A stretch of 33,811 nt of DNA from an uncultured Candidatus Saccharibacteria bacterium (GCA_947302765.1 CAMYWN010000006.1:1-33811), one strand, 5' to 3'; shown: positions 6,762-15,531, counted from the first letter of the stretch. Notes: a model not told the origin generated them from the sequence alone. A program made the numbers and translations.

Positions 6762-9700
6762 ATGGAAGCAAAGTGGAGGAGGATGCGAAAGGGGGTACTT
6801 GGGGGATGTGTGGGGGTTGTTGCTGCAGTTTGTTTGACGGTTACCCTGTCGGGAGGCGAGAGAGTGATGGCACTGGCAGGGGTCGGGGAGTCGAAAACAG
6901 TATGTGGAGATATTACAAATAATGCTTCAGATAAGACAAAGGTGTATAATCCTTCGTTATACGTTGCCTGTACTCAAAGGAATGTAGATAAAAAAACTGA
7001 TTACGGAGCGATTTGGTTGGGTAATATGAGGAAGGATAGTCGCGACTATTTATCCGCTAAGGTGTCAACTGGGGTTGTTGATGAAAATGGTCAGATGGAG
7101 GTTTTTTTGCGTGGAGCGGTAATGGGGCCTAATGGTGCTCCTGCAAGCGATAATCAATCTTTAACTGGTTCTGCGCAATGTATCAAGATATATGTGAAAC
7201 GGGGCGGTAAAACATATGAGCCATTTAGCTTTAGTAATACTGTATCGGATATGATTGATGAGAGATGTGAGCTAAAGCGTGGTGAGCAAATTGTTCAGAC
7301 ATACAAACCTAATTACATTCTAAGAAGACAGGCGAATCCTGATCCGTTTAAGCTTGATGGGAATGGCAATGGGATTAGATTTGGTGGGACAAGGGTGTTT
7401 GTGGATTTTTCAAAACTGGAAAACACTCCATGGGCGACAATAGAGAAGCGAGATGGTGGATTTATTGAGTTTAATGAGGCTAGCGTGACTATACAGAGGT
7501 GTTTTGGTACAGGGCGAACATACGGTACGGCTGAAGAAAAGGCTGCCTGTAGGTCTGAGGACTCCGTGGTCAAGGTTTACGGAAATTTGATGTCGGCAAA
7601 ATCGACTGTGTCGGGCGGCGGCAAGACGATGAGTACGGGCGAGGTAACCCAATCAACAGCATTTGCGGGCCCACTGATTTTAGACGGTTGCGAAAATGGG
7701 TGCGACGTTACTTTTACACATGAGATTAAGAAGAAAAATAGTTTTCAATTTAATCAGAGTTATTATTATTGGATTAAAAATGGTATAAACCGCCAGCATG
7801 TTGTTGACTCTAGTCTTATTGAGGGAACAGATGAGAAGACTATTGAGCCCGGCAATATGACATACAATAAGACTGTTAAGTTGTACCCGGGTGAAATCTA
7901 TTGCAGTAAGATGGACTATGGTATAGGAAAAGATTTGAATGATAAGGGAACTATTCGGAGCACTAGTGTATGTGCGGCGGTAAAAGGAAAATTGAATACT
8001 GCAATTAGCCTAGATGTCCAACGACAAGAAGGAAGTAAACTTGGAATGTCTGGGATAATCAATAAAAGTGGTACTAATTCTATCTATGTTCAGCCAGGTA
8101 GGTTTGAGGTTGGATCGACGGTAACAACGAATGTTCAAAAGGCATACAACCTTAGTTTGAAACGAGTTGCGATAGATGGTAATTTACTTACTCCTGATTT
8201 GGAGAAAAGAGATGTGACTTTGGCTAATCGAGTGCTTAATAATTTTAATTGGAGTAATACGGCGAAGGTTACGATGCGCGAGATAGATGAAAATAAGGAT
8301 GAAAATAATAAAGTCCTATATGATAAGGATCTGATGAGTGAAGGATATCTTTTAGGGGGTCGATGCTATAATCCTGATTTTAAAAGAAGTGAGCTCGGCG
8401 AGGACTGGATTTGTCATCTTCAGGGTGAATCGGTGAATTTTCAAGGGCCTGGGCATACGTATGAGTTAAGTGGACGAGTTAATGCGAGTGATAATAGGTC
8501 GGTGCCGGGATCTGTTGAATTTGAGAATGTGAGCAGTGTTGGCGGTATTTATCTTAGAGCCAATATTGGAACCGAGTTGGTTTCTAATAACCTGAGTGTC
8601 AAGGTGCCGTATAATTTTATGAATTCGACTTGGGTAGAAGGAGACGGAATGAAGAATATTGAGCTTGAGTCCCGTTTTGACGTTAAATATTTTGTAAACG
8701 TAGGTGAACGTGAAAATAAGACATTAGGCGGTGATCGTCCGTATGCTACTCAGGTGGATAACGCAAAAAGTGGGGTGGATTGGTGCAAAATAAAGAAGGG
8801 TATTCCAGTTAGTAGTGTTATCGACCTGAATGCGTGTGAGGGTGTTAAAGAAACAGTAACTTATGATGCGGATAAAGATAGAGAAGGAATTCAATTAGAG
8901 ACATTATCCCCGGGTCAGCATGAGCGGTCGGTCTCGATAGAGCAGGAAGACTTAATTAATAAAGGGGTCCAGGTCGGAGATATAATTTGTGCATGGTCGT
9001 GGGTGACTCCGTGGAATTCTTGGGATGATTTACAAATGAGTCATACATGGAATGAGGATGGCAATATTGCTCACTCTTGGGACAATGGAGATTTGAAGAA
9101 TAAGAAGGTGTGCGGGCAGATTGGGAAAAGTCCAACAATTCAAGTGTGGGGTGGAAATGTGCTATCTAGAGGGAAATTGGATGTATCTTCGGTGAAGAAG
9201 AAAACAATTAAAGAAAAAACGCGCCGGTTTGGGTCGTTTGGAGAATTAGGGGTCTTTGCTGGCGATAGTGGCAATTTCGCGAACGGGGCAGCTTTGGGGT
9301 ATGAGGGAATTCATCAGTGGAATGAAGATAGCAAGAATGTTTTGTTGCCGAGTTATCTCGGTAAGAAACAGGGGGATTCAGAAGAAATCGGCGGTGGAAG
9401 TGGGACAAGCATGGGTGAGTTGAAAAATACTTTTGGGATCGACGGAGCAATCAGAGGAATAAAAGATTTTGCGGAAGCGTTAGGTGGGAAGTATTGCGGT
9501 GACAATACTAGTGGATGTTTGGACTCAGAAGAGGGGAGTACAGGTATAGTAGCGGTGAGTACAGATATTTGCGGAGGCGATAACTGCGAAGATAAGAATG
9601 TGGATATTTGTGATGAAAACGGAAACTGCAAAGCTAAGACAATAGTTAGTATTAAGCCTAGAAAGAGTGTGGTGATAGGAAAAGATGACGTAAAAGAATT

Positions 9701-10106
9701 AGAAGACGTAAAAATAACTACAAACGTACAATATGAAGACGAAACTGATGGATATGACTTATTTTCTGAGGTTCCGAGGTTTATTGTTATAGCTAAGGAC
9801 ATAGAGATTGGATGTGATGTTACAAGGATAGATGGGTTGTTAGTTGCGACAGGGACTGTGAATACGTGTAATAAACAAGGAGGCGATTTAAATGATGCGG
9901 ACTACTCACACCAACTCATTGTAAATGGGGCTATTATTGCAGATAAATTAGTGGCGAATCGGACCTATGGGGCGGGGCCTGGGATATATTCTATAGTGCC
10001 GGCAGAGATTGTGCGATTTGACCCGACGTTACTTGATTTGGACTTGGGCTCGAACGACTCCAACCCTAAAATTGTGAATATAACGGAGTTGCCGCCAAGG
10101 TACTAA
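6762..10106 (+). CDS. Giant secreted surface protein with ELPPRY C-terminus
   Basis: The product is about 1114 aa. The track start is a TTG overlapping murC. I prefer the ATG at 6762, which gives a basic N-terminus followed by a transmembrane/signal segment, with a TATGCT box upstream. The exterior is rich in N, G, S and T, with many spaced cysteines that suggest disulphide-linked beta domains. A region near the C-terminus contains VPRFIVIAKDIEIGC, then VNGAIIADKL, and the chain ends in ELPPRY. I know this ending from other Saccharibacteria surface proteins but cannot name a function. A role in host attachment or a pilus/S-layer-like structure is inference. Its tail is duplicated downstream. 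Confidence 0.75.
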   Translation: MEAKWRRMRKGVLGGCVGVVAAVCLTVTLSGGERVMALAGVGESKTVCGDITNNASDKTKVYNPSLYVACTQRNVDKKTDYGAIWLGNMRKDSRDYLSAKVSTGVVDENGQMEVFLRGAVMGPNGAPASDNQSLTGSAQCIKIYVKRGGKTYEPFSFSNTVSDMIDERCELKRGEQIVQTYKPNYILRRQANPDPFKLDGNGNGIRFGGTRVFVDFSKLENTPWATIEKRDGGFIEFNEASVTIQRCFGTGRTYGTAEEKAACRSEDSVVKVYGNLMSAKSTVSGGGKTMSTGEVTQSTAFAGPLILDGCENGCDVTFTHEIKKKNSFQFNQSYYYWIKNGINRQHVVDSSLIEGTDEKTIEPGNMTYNKTVKLYPGEIYCSKMDYGIGKDLNDKGTIRSTSVCAAVKGKLNTAISLDVQRQEGSKLGMSGIINKSGTNSIYVQPGRFEVGSTVTTNVQKAYNLSLKRVAIDGNLLTPDLEKRDVTLANRVLNNFNWSNTAKVTMREIDENKDENNKVLYDKDLMSEGYLLGGRCYNPDFKRSELGEDWICHLQGESVNFQGPGHTYELSGRVNASDNRSVPGSVEFENVSSVGGIYLRANIGTELVSNNLSVKVPYNFMNSTWVEGDGMKNIELESRFDVKYFVNVGERENKTLGGDRPYATQVDNAKSGVDWCKIKKGIPVSSVIDLNACEGVKETVTYDADKDREGIQLETLSPGQHERSVSIEQEDLINKGVQVGDIICAWSWVTPWNSWDDLQMSHTWNEDGNIAHSWDNGDLKNKKVCGQIGKSPTIQVWGGNVLSRGKLDVSSVKKKTIKEKTRRFGSFGELGVFAGDSGNFANGAALGYEGIHQWNEDSKNVLLPSYLGKKQGDSEEIGGGSGTSMGELKNTFGIDGAIRGIKDFAEALGGKYCGDNTSGCLDSEEGSTGIVAVSTDICGGDNCEDKNVDICDENGNCKAKTIVSIKPRKSVVIGKDDVKELEDVKITTNVQYEDETDGYDLFSEVPRFIVIAKDIEIGCDVTRIDGLLVATGTVNTCNKQGGDLNDADYSHQLIVNGAIIADKLVANRTYGAGPGIYSIVPAEIVRFDPTLLDLDLGSNDSNPKIVNITELPPRY

Positions 10107-10210
10107 GCATCTGTGCTTTGATTTGCTTTGAAATTGTAAACATGACAGTATTGTCGCCAGGATATTAAATGTTTGTGCTTTTACTCGCTTCGAAGTTCGG
10201 CGCTTAAGAT
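10069..10210 (+). repeat. Tandem repeat, 62 bp x 2.3, copying a gene tail
   Basis: Unit 1 (10069-10130) contains the last 12 codons and stop of the giant surface gene. Unit 2 (10131-10192) is a diverged copy (AAATTGTAAACATGACAGT versus AAATTGTGAATATAACGGA). A third partial unit starts at 10193. Spacing is exactly 62 bp. Confidence 0.8.
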
Positions 10211-10234
10211 AGTGCGAGACGCTACGCGATATGA

Positions 10235-10240
10235 TAGAAT
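10235..10240 (+). promoter_or_regulatory. -10 box of radA
   Basis: TAGAAT, preceded by TGA as an extended -10, lies 6 nt before the radA ATG. No Shine-Dalgarno is present, so a leaderless mRNA is likely. Confidence 0.5.
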
Positions 10241-10246
10241 TGTGAC

Positions 10247-11593
10247 ATGAAAATAAAAAGTCAGTTTGTTTGTCAGCAGTGTGGCGCTACTTATGCGAAG
10301 TGGGTGGGGCAGTGTGCTAATTGTAATGCGTGGAATTCGCTGGTTGAGCAACCGGTTGAAGCGATCTCTCCAAAAACCGCGTTAGCGAAGGGGCAGAGCT
10401 CTGGGAAAAAGCTAGATTTTGTAAAGATATCTACAATTGCGCCTTCTGATGCGAAGGCGAGACTTTTGACGGGTTTTAAGGATTTGGACGTGGTGCTGGG
10501 CGGAGGTTTTTTGGCGGGAGCGGTTTCGCTTTTGGCGGGGCAACCTGGCATGGGGAAATCTACCATCTTGATGCAGATTTGCTCAGAAATAGCTAAGAAG
10601 CACGAAGTATTGTATGTTTCCGGTGAGGAGTCGGCGGGGCAGGTGAAGCTTCGCGCAGTGAGGCTTGGGGCGGATTCTGAAAAGCTTAGTTTTGCAGCTT
10701 CGACTTCGGCGAATGATATAGCAAAAACAATTGAGGGTGGAGAATTTGATTTTGTGGTGGTGGATTCGATACAAACGCTAGCGATGGATGAAATATCTTC
10801 GGCACCGGGGACGGTTTCGCAGGTAACAAATTCGGGCAATTTGATTATTCGGGCGGCAAAGGCGATGAATACTGCGGTAGTGATTGTGGGGCATGTAACG
10901 AAGGAGGGGACCTTAGCGGGGCCAAAGATTTTGGAACACTTGGTAGATGTAGTGCTTAATTTTGAGGGTGATAGGTATGGTGGATTCAAGACGGTACGAG
11001 CGGTAAAAAACCGGTTTGGTTCGACCAATGAGGTGGCGATATTTGAAATGTTGGGGTCGGGATTAGTTGAAGTACAAAATCCTTCGGCGGCACTTTTGGC
11101 GGAAAGAACTAATACAGACGGGTCGATTATTTTGGCGACACTAGAGGGGAATCGGCCAATTTTGGTAGAGATTCAGGCGCTCGCGACAAAGACAAATTAT
11201 GGCTATCCGAAGAGAACCGCTTCGGGATTTGATTTGAACCGGCTAAATATATTGATAGCCGTGCTAGAGAGAAGAACGAAGCTGAAATTGTCGGAGCAAG
11301 ATATTTTTATCAATGTGGTGGGCGGAATGAAGCTAAATGATTCGGCGGCGGATCTTGCGATATGTATGGCAATTGCGTCGGCAGTGGCGGGGAGAAAGCT
11401 AAGTGATGATTATGTAGTGTTTGGCGAAGTGGGACTTGGCGGTGAGATACGCTCGGCTTTTCGGGCGGACCAGAGGATAGCGGAGGCGAAGAAACTAGGG
11501 TTTGCTCATGCAATTGGGCCAGTGACAGTCCGTGACGAATTTGTAATTCCGGCAAAGGACCTCAGGACTACGCTAGTAAGGTATGTTAAATGA
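10247..11593 (+). CDS. radA: RadA (Sms) DNA repair/branch migration ATPase
   Basis: RadA is a RecA-like hexameric helicase that processes recombination intermediates and helps natural transformation in several bacteria. An N-terminal zinc finger (CQQCGATY and CANCNAWN, residues 9-26), Walker A GQPGMGKST near residue 105, the RadA-specific KNRFG motif near 250 and a C-terminal Lon-protease-like domain (NVVGGMKLNDSAADLA) are all present. At 448 aa it is full length. It overlaps ruvC by 4 nt (ATGA), so radA-ruvC are translationally coupled; ruvA follows. Confidence 0.96.
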   Translation: MKIKSQFVCQQCGATYAKWVGQCANCNAWNSLVEQPVEAISPKTALAKGQSSGKKLDFVKISTIAPSDAKARLLTGFKDLDVVLGGGFLAGAVSLLAGQPGMGKSTILMQICSEIAKKHEVLYVSGEESAGQVKLRAVRLGADSEKLSFAASTSANDIAKTIEGGEFDFVVVDSIQTLAMDEISSAPGTVSQVTNSGNLIIRAAKAMNTAVVIVGHVTKEGTLAGPKILEHLVDVVLNFEGDRYGGFKTVRAVKNRFGSTNEVAIFEMLGSGLVEVQNPSAALLAERTNTDGSIILATLEGNRPILVEIQALATKTNYGYPKRTASGFDLNRLNILIAVLERRTKLKLSEQDIFINVVGGMKLNDSAADLAICMAIASAVAGRKLSDDYVVFGEVGLGGEIRSAFRADQRIAEAKKLGFAHAIGPVTVRDEFVIPAKDLRTTLVRYVK

Positions 11594-12117
11594 AGATATT
11601 AGGAATTGATCCGGGGATTGGGATTTGTGGATTTGGGCTAATTGAGACCTCGGCGCGGGCCTCGGCGCGGGCGTTGGATTTTGGCGCAGTGACAACAAAA
11701 GTAGATGCTCCGATACCAGCGCGACTATTGGAACTATACGATTCTTTGACGCAGGTGTTTAATGAATGTAAGCCGGAAATGGTAGCAGTAGAGAAACTGT
11801 TTTTTGCGAAAAACATTACAACAGGGATTGTGGTAGCTGAGGCGAGAGGAATCGTATTGTTGGTCGCGGAACAAAATGGCTTGCCGGTGTACGAGTATAC
11901 ACCGAATCAAATTAAGATGTCATTAACGGGTTATGGGGCAGCGACGAAGACTCAGATAGAGGAGATGGTGCGGGTGCATTTAGGATTAGAAACAAAACCA
12001 AAGCCTGACGATGCGGCGGATGCGTTAGCGGTGGCGATTACTTGCGGGTTTTTGTATGGTCAGGGACAGAATGACGAGCATAAGTTTTCGAATTCGCGTG
12101 GACGTAAGATGAGGTGA
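11590..12117 (+). CDS. ruvC: RuvC Holliday junction resolvase
   Basis: RuvC cuts Holliday junctions after branch migration by RuvAB. The catalytic acidic residues appear in LGIDPG (D7), VEKLFF (E) and KPDDAADALA (D pair near residue 140). The length of 175 aa is normal. A short tandem duplication (SARASARA, from a 12-bp repeat) sits in the first loop near residue 20-27. The start overlaps radA by 4 nt and ruvA follows after a 34-nt gap with its own promoter. ruvB is not in this window. Confidence 0.95.
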   Translation: MKILGIDPGIGICGFGLIETSARASARALDFGAVTTKVDAPIPARLLELYDSLTQVFNECKPEMVAVEKLFFAKNITTGIVVAEARGIVLLVAEQNGLPVYEYTPNQIKMSLTGYGAATKTQIEEMVRVHLGLETKPKPDDAADALAVAITCGFLYGQGQNDEHKFSNSRGRKMR

Positions 12118-12123
12118 TATAAT
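12118..12123 (+). promoter_or_regulatory. -10 box of ruvA
   Basis: TATAAT preceded by TGA (extended form) overlaps the end of ruvC. The leader of about 22 nt contains a GGAAGG Shine-Dalgarno, so ruvA is an SD-led gene, unlike many neighbours. Confidence 0.5.
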
Positions 12124-12151
12124 TAAGGAGTTTACTACGGAAGGATAAAAA

Positions 12152-12733
12152 ATGATAGCACATATTAAAGGGATAATTGAAGAGAAGTTTGGTACAAATG
12201 GCGTGATCGTGGATGTGGGTGGGGTAGGCTACGAAATGATGGTACCAGTACCGGATTTTGAAAGCGCGACGCTTGGTGAGGAACGCAAGTTTTATACCTA
12301 CCATCAAGTGAGAGAAAATGCAGAAGAGTTATATGGGTTTTCGAGCTTGGTGGCGAAGAAACTTTTTGAAATGCTAATCTCAGTGCAGGGTATTGGGCCA
12401 AAGGCGGGAGTAGCGATTTTGTCTCTAGCGGAAGCGGAGGAGGTAAGGAATGCAATTGCGAATGCCGATACGAGCTTTATTAGCAAAGCGTCTGGGGTAG
12501 GGAAAAAGTCGGCAGAACGAGTAGTGGTGGATTTGAGGGATAAGGTAGGGACTCCGTCAAAGTATGGTGCAACTGATGTGAAGTATGGCGTGAAAAAACT
12601 TGACGAATCAGATGAAGCGCTCGACGCGTTGATTGCTCTGGGATTCCAGCTGAAGGAAGCTACGGCGGCATTAGCGGAGGTAGATGCTTCGCTACCCGTG
12701 GAGGAGCGTGTAAGGTTAGCTCTTAAGGGATAA
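12152..12733 (+). CDS. ruvA: RuvA Holliday junction branch migration protein
   Basis: RuvA tetramers bind four-way junctions and load the RuvB motor. The N-terminal OB fold (MIAHIKGIIEEK...VDVGGVGYE), the paired helix-hairpin-helix motifs (VQGIGPKAGVAIL and ASGVGKKSAERVVVDL) and the C-terminal RuvB-interacting domain (LIALGFQLKEATAAL) are all visible. At 193 aa it is complete. Its stop abuts the stop of rnhB on the opposite strand with no spacer. Confidence 0.96.
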   Translation: MIAHIKGIIEEKFGTNGVIVDVGGVGYEMMVPVPDFESATLGEERKFYTYHQVRENAEELYGFSSLVAKKLFEMLISVQGIGPKAGVAILSLAEAEEVRNAIANADTSFISKASGVGKKSAERVVVDLRDKVGTPSKYGATDVKYGVKKLDESDEALDALIALGFQLKEATAALAEVDASLPVEERVRLALKG

Positions 12734-13705
12734 TTAGTTTGAAAGGGGGAACCAAGTGATTTCGACGGGGTCTTGATTTTGAAGGTTGCCAGAAACGGCG
12801 GCTACAGCGAGGAGGGGTTGAAGGTTTTTGAACTTGGAGTTAGTGTATTTGAGGTAAGATTCGGCGGCAAAGCGCATTTTTTGAAGTTTCTCTGGCGTGA
12901 TAGCTTCGAGACTGGAGCCATGAAGGGCGGATTTACGATATTTGACTTCAGTAAAATAGATGTAGTTTTCCTTGGCTGAAATGATGTCGATTTCGTAGAA
13001 AAAGGTTTTGTGATTTCTGGCTATAATGCTGTGTCCGTGATTTGATAGGTAATTAGCGACGAGTTGTTCGGCTTGTTGGCCTATTTTGGTGGTGTTTTTA
13101 TGTTGTTTCGTTTCTGACTGGAAATTGATAAGGGATTTGCAAGGTTCGAAGGATTTGCGGTGTTCATCTGTAAGGCCGTATTGGTAAATGGCCGCGACAT
13201 GGGCTTTGGTGCCGTAGCCGACGTGCTTTTCGAAGCCGTATTCTGGATATTTGGTGGCGAGGTCCGTCATATAACGGTCGCGGGCGACTTTAGTAATGAT
13301 AGAAGCGGCGGAGACTTCGCGGATTTTGTCGTCGGCTTTGATGCAGGTAGAGACGTAGCTTTCTAAAGGGGTTCCTGTTAGAAAGTTTACTTTGCCATCG
13401 ATGATAATCTGGGAAAAAGGTGTGTGAAGTCTTTGAACTGACTTCACGGCGCGTTTCGTGGCAAGTTTTAGGGCCTTTGAGATACCGATTTCATCTATTT
13501 CGGTTGCTGAAACCCAGCCAAGCCCAGTAGTGGATTCTGCTAAGATGATAGAGTTTAATTCTTCGCGCTTCTTAGGTGTGAGTTTTTTGGAATCTTTGAG
13601 CTCAGAAAACCAGGGTTTGATTTCTGGGGGCAAAATAACAGCGCCAACGACAAGTGGCCCCGCGAGAGGGCCACGTCCGACTTCGTCGATGCCAAGAATC
13701 GGCAT
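12734..13705 (-). CDS. rnhB: RNase HII fused to a YraN/UPF0102 domain
   Basis: The N-terminal 200 residues are ribonuclease HII, which removes ribonucleotides from RNA-DNA hybrids. Evidence includes GIDEVGRGPLAGP, the DSKKLT motif and KADDKIREVSAASI. From about residue 207 (IGQQAEQLVANYL, then YEIDIISAKENYIYFTEVKYR) the chain is a YraN/UPF0102 domain, a predicted nuclease-fold family whose gene is often next to rnhB. The 323-aa fusion has a clean frame. It starts 1 nt inside the stop of rplS (TAATG), so it is translationally coupled to rplS. No stop or weak joint separates the domains. Confidence 0.92.
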   Translation of the reverse strand: MPILGIDEVGRGPLAGPLVVGAVILPPEIKPWFSELKDSKKLTPKKREELNSIILAESTTGLGWVSATEIDEIGISKALKLATKRAVKSVQRLHTPFSQIIIDGKVNFLTGTPLESYVSTCIKADDKIREVSAASIITKVARDRYMTDLATKYPEYGFEKHVGYGTKAHVAAIYQYGLTDEHRKSFEPCKSLINFQSETKQHKNTTKIGQQAEQLVANYLSNHGHSIIARNHKTFFYEIDIISAKENYIYFTEVKYRKSALHGSSLEAITPEKLQKMRFAAESYLKYTNSKFKNLQPLLAVAAVSGNLQNQDPVEITWFPLSN

Positions 13706-14256
13706 TATTTGGTCTCGTCGGTGTCTTTTGTGTTGTTTTTGGATTCTTCAGACTGTTCGTTAGTTGGGGTCTCGGCGGCTTTTGCTTCTTCTGGGGTATT
13801 TGTTGCTGTTTCGGTTTCTGTGGTTGTCTCTGTGTCTGCCTCTGTTTCGGCTGGAGCTTCTGCCGGCTCTTCTGGAATCTCGACATTATTTACCGCATTG
13901 CGATCGAAATCTTTACTAGTGAGACGGGCGGATTTGCCAGAACGTTCGCGGAGATAAGTAAGGTTATTGCGGCGAACCTTGGCACGGCGAACGATTTCGA
14001 TTTTCTCTACCAACGGAGAATGGATGAGATAGGACTTTTCTACACCAACGCCAGAAGTAACTTTACGAACTACGATGCGGGCGGTGTGAGATTCTTTGCG
14101 ATCTACACGGATCACGACGCCTTCAAAAGTCTGAAGGCGGAATTTGTTTCCTTCCTTGATTTTTTGGGTGACTCTAACAGTATCGCCGGATCTAACATCC
14201 ACGATGGCTTTTTTCTTTTGTGCGTCACCAATTTCTTTTAATACTGAAAAACTCAT
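13705..14256 (-). CDS. rplS: Ribosomal protein L19 with long acidic tail
   Basis: L19 sits at the 30S-50S interface. The first 115 residues match the family (SGDTVRVTQKIKEG, FEGVVIRV, RRAKVRRNNLTYLR). A further 65 residues form a low-complexity tail of E, T, A and N, with short TET-type repeats, absent from ordinary L19. The tail is acidic, unusual for a ribosomal protein, and probably disordered and exposed. The leader has an AAAGG site before the ATG. The stop overlaps the rnhB start. Confidence 0.95.
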   Translation of the reverse strand: MSFSVLKEIGDAQKKKAIVDVRSGDTVRVTQKIKEGNKFRLQTFEGVVIRVDRKESHTARIVVRKVTSGVGVEKSYLIHSPLVEKIEIVRRAKVRRNNLTYLRERSGKSARLTSKDFDRNAVNNVEIPEEPAEAPAETEADTETTTETETATNTPEEAKAAETPTNEQSEESKNNTKDTDETK

Positions 14257-14322
14257 ATTTTACCTTTATTATTAGACAATTATCTGTTATTTTACCACAC
14301 TTTATACTGGATGACAAGGGGC

Positions 14323-14374
14323 CATGTTTTATGGGGGTTATGTTTTATGCTGAGCTTATGATTTATACATTGAA
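14323..14374 (-). repeat. Tandem repeat, 16-18 bp x 3, at the ychF tail
   Basis: Units CATGTTTTATGGGGGT, TATGTTTTATGCTGAGCT and TATGATTTATACATTGAA run together. The last contains the ychF stop codon (minus strand, 14363-14365) and its final three codons. The other two extend into the spacer. Confidence 0.65.
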
Positions 14375-15463
14375 TTTGAACTCGACTACGTCGCCGTCTT
14401 GCATGATGTAAGTTTTGCCTTCGGTGCGGAGGAGGCCGGCTTCTTTGACGGCTTTTTCGGAGCCGAGCTTTTTGAGGTCGTCGTATTTACAGATGTTGGC
14501 GGCGATGAAGCCTCTTTGGAAGTCAGTATGGATAGTGCCGGCGGCTTCGGGGGCGGTGGAGCCTTTTTTGATGGTCCAGGCGCGGCATTCTTTCTTGCCG
14601 GCGGTGAGGAAGGATTGGAGGCCTAATGTTTCATAGGCGGCTTTGATTAGCTCGCCAAGTGCATCTTCTTTTACTCCATAGCTCTCTAGGAATTCTTTGC
14701 GTTCTTCTCGGTTCATGCCGGACATTTCTTCTTCCAGCTTCGCGTTAACAAAGATTGCTTGATTGTTAGCGCTAGAACGAACAGTTCTCGGTCCGCTTCG
14801 CTCACGCCCGTCGTTACGGGGTTCGCTCGCTATTTCGCTCCCGTTGTCGCGAACGACCTCGAACTGTTCATTCTTGTCGCTAACAAGCTTGCGGAGTTTG
14901 TTTTGTAAATCCTGGTCGGTGAGGCCTTGTTCGTCGACATTGAACATGTAGATGACGGGTTTGTCGGTGAGGTAGGGAATGTTTTCGTCTTCTGGCGACT
15001 TTTTGCGTTTGGCTTCGACTTTTGAGCGGGTTTCTTCGTCGGCGAGTTGGAGTTCTAGATTAATGATATCGATATCGTCCTTGGCCTGCTTGATGATGTC
15101 GTCTTCGGGTTTGTTGTCGGCTCTTACGATATCGTTGTTTTTGAAGGCGCGGACGACGTGGCAAATAGCCTGGCATTCGCGGATATGGGCGAGAAATTTG
15201 TTGCCGAGACCTTCACCTTTGCTTGCTCCTGCTACTAGGCCAGCGATGTCAACAAATTCGACTGTTGCGGGAACAACTTTGTCGGTCTCATACATTTTGG
15301 CGAGTACGTCCAGGCGTTCATCTGGTACTGGTACGATGCCGACATTTGGCTCGATAGTAGCAAAAGGATAGTTGGCGGCAAGGGCGCCAGCGTTGGTGAG
15401 TGCGTTAAACAGTGTAGATTTGCCGACGTTTGGGAGGCCGACAATGCCGATCTTTAAATTCAT
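14363..15463 (-). CDS. ychF: YchF/Ola1-family ATPase with palindromic insert
   Basis: YchF is an Obg-related P-loop protein that prefers ATP and binds ribosomes. Visible are GLPNVGKST (G1), DIAGLVAGASKGEGLGN (G3 and switch) and the C-terminal TGS-like domain (AAGTIHTDFQRGF ... MQDGDVVEFKFNV). The ATG at 15463 gives the canonical MNLKIGIVG; the track start is an upstream TTG. About 40 residues rich in R, S, E and N (around residues 195-235) interrupt the sequence between the G4 region and the conserved AKLEEE segment. They correspond to a palindromic DNA insert. Confidence 0.94.
   Translation of the reverse strand: MNLKIGIVGLPNVGKSTLFNALTNAGALAANYPFATIEPNVGIVPVPDERLDVLAKMYETDKVVPATVEFVDIAGLVAGASKGEGLGNKFLAHIRECQAICHVVRAFKNNDIVRADNKPEDDIIKQAKDDIDIINLELQLADEETRSKVEAKRKKSPEDENIPYLTDKPVIYMFNVDEQGLTDQDLQNKLRKLVSDKNEQFEVVRDNGSEIASEPRNDGRERSGPRTVRSSANNQAIFVNAKLEEEMSGMNREERKEFLESYGVKEDALGELIKAAYETLGLQSFLTAGKKECRAWTIKKGSTAPEAAGTIHTDFQRGFIAANICKYDDLKKLGSEKAVKEAGLLRTEGKTYIMQDGDVVEFKFNV
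14765..14884. repeat. 120-bp palindromic element inside ychF
   Basis: The ends are inverted repeats, GTTAGCG(CT)AGAACGAACAGTTC on the left and its near-complement GAACTGTTCATTCTTGTCGCTAAC on the right. Inside are the paired motifs CTTCGCTCACGCCCGTCG and TTTCGCTCCCGTTGTCG. Length is 120 bp, exactly 40 codons, so ychF stays open. It encodes a peptide containing NGSEIASEPRNDGRERSG. Confidence 0.75.
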
Positions 15464-15531
15464 AACCAACCTGTGATATCTGTTATTGTTGGTATAATTA
15501 TAACATATTTTGATATATAATATACTGTATG
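15448..15531. promoter_or_regulatory. Divergent ychF-mazG promoter region (parent copy)
   Basis: This holds the first ychF codons (minus), the sequence CATAACCAACCTGTGATAT, a palindromic GGTATAATTATAAC usable on both strands, and a TATAAT at 15516-15521 that is 7 nt before the mazG ATG. Two diverged copies lie at 16074 and 16892. Confidence 0.65.

Noticed and set aside
9353-9802. 149-aa minus-strand ORF in the giant surface gene
   Set aside because: Serine/threonine/proline-rich antisense shadow without start signals or motifs.
10291-11028. 245-aa minus-strand ORF in radA
   Set aside because: It lies wholly inside radA, which has complete family motifs; the antisense frame has none.
13654-14241. 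195-aa plus-strand ORF over rplS
   Set aside because: Antisense to rplS; the cysteine/phenylalanine-rich N-terminus mirrors the L19 low-complexity tail.
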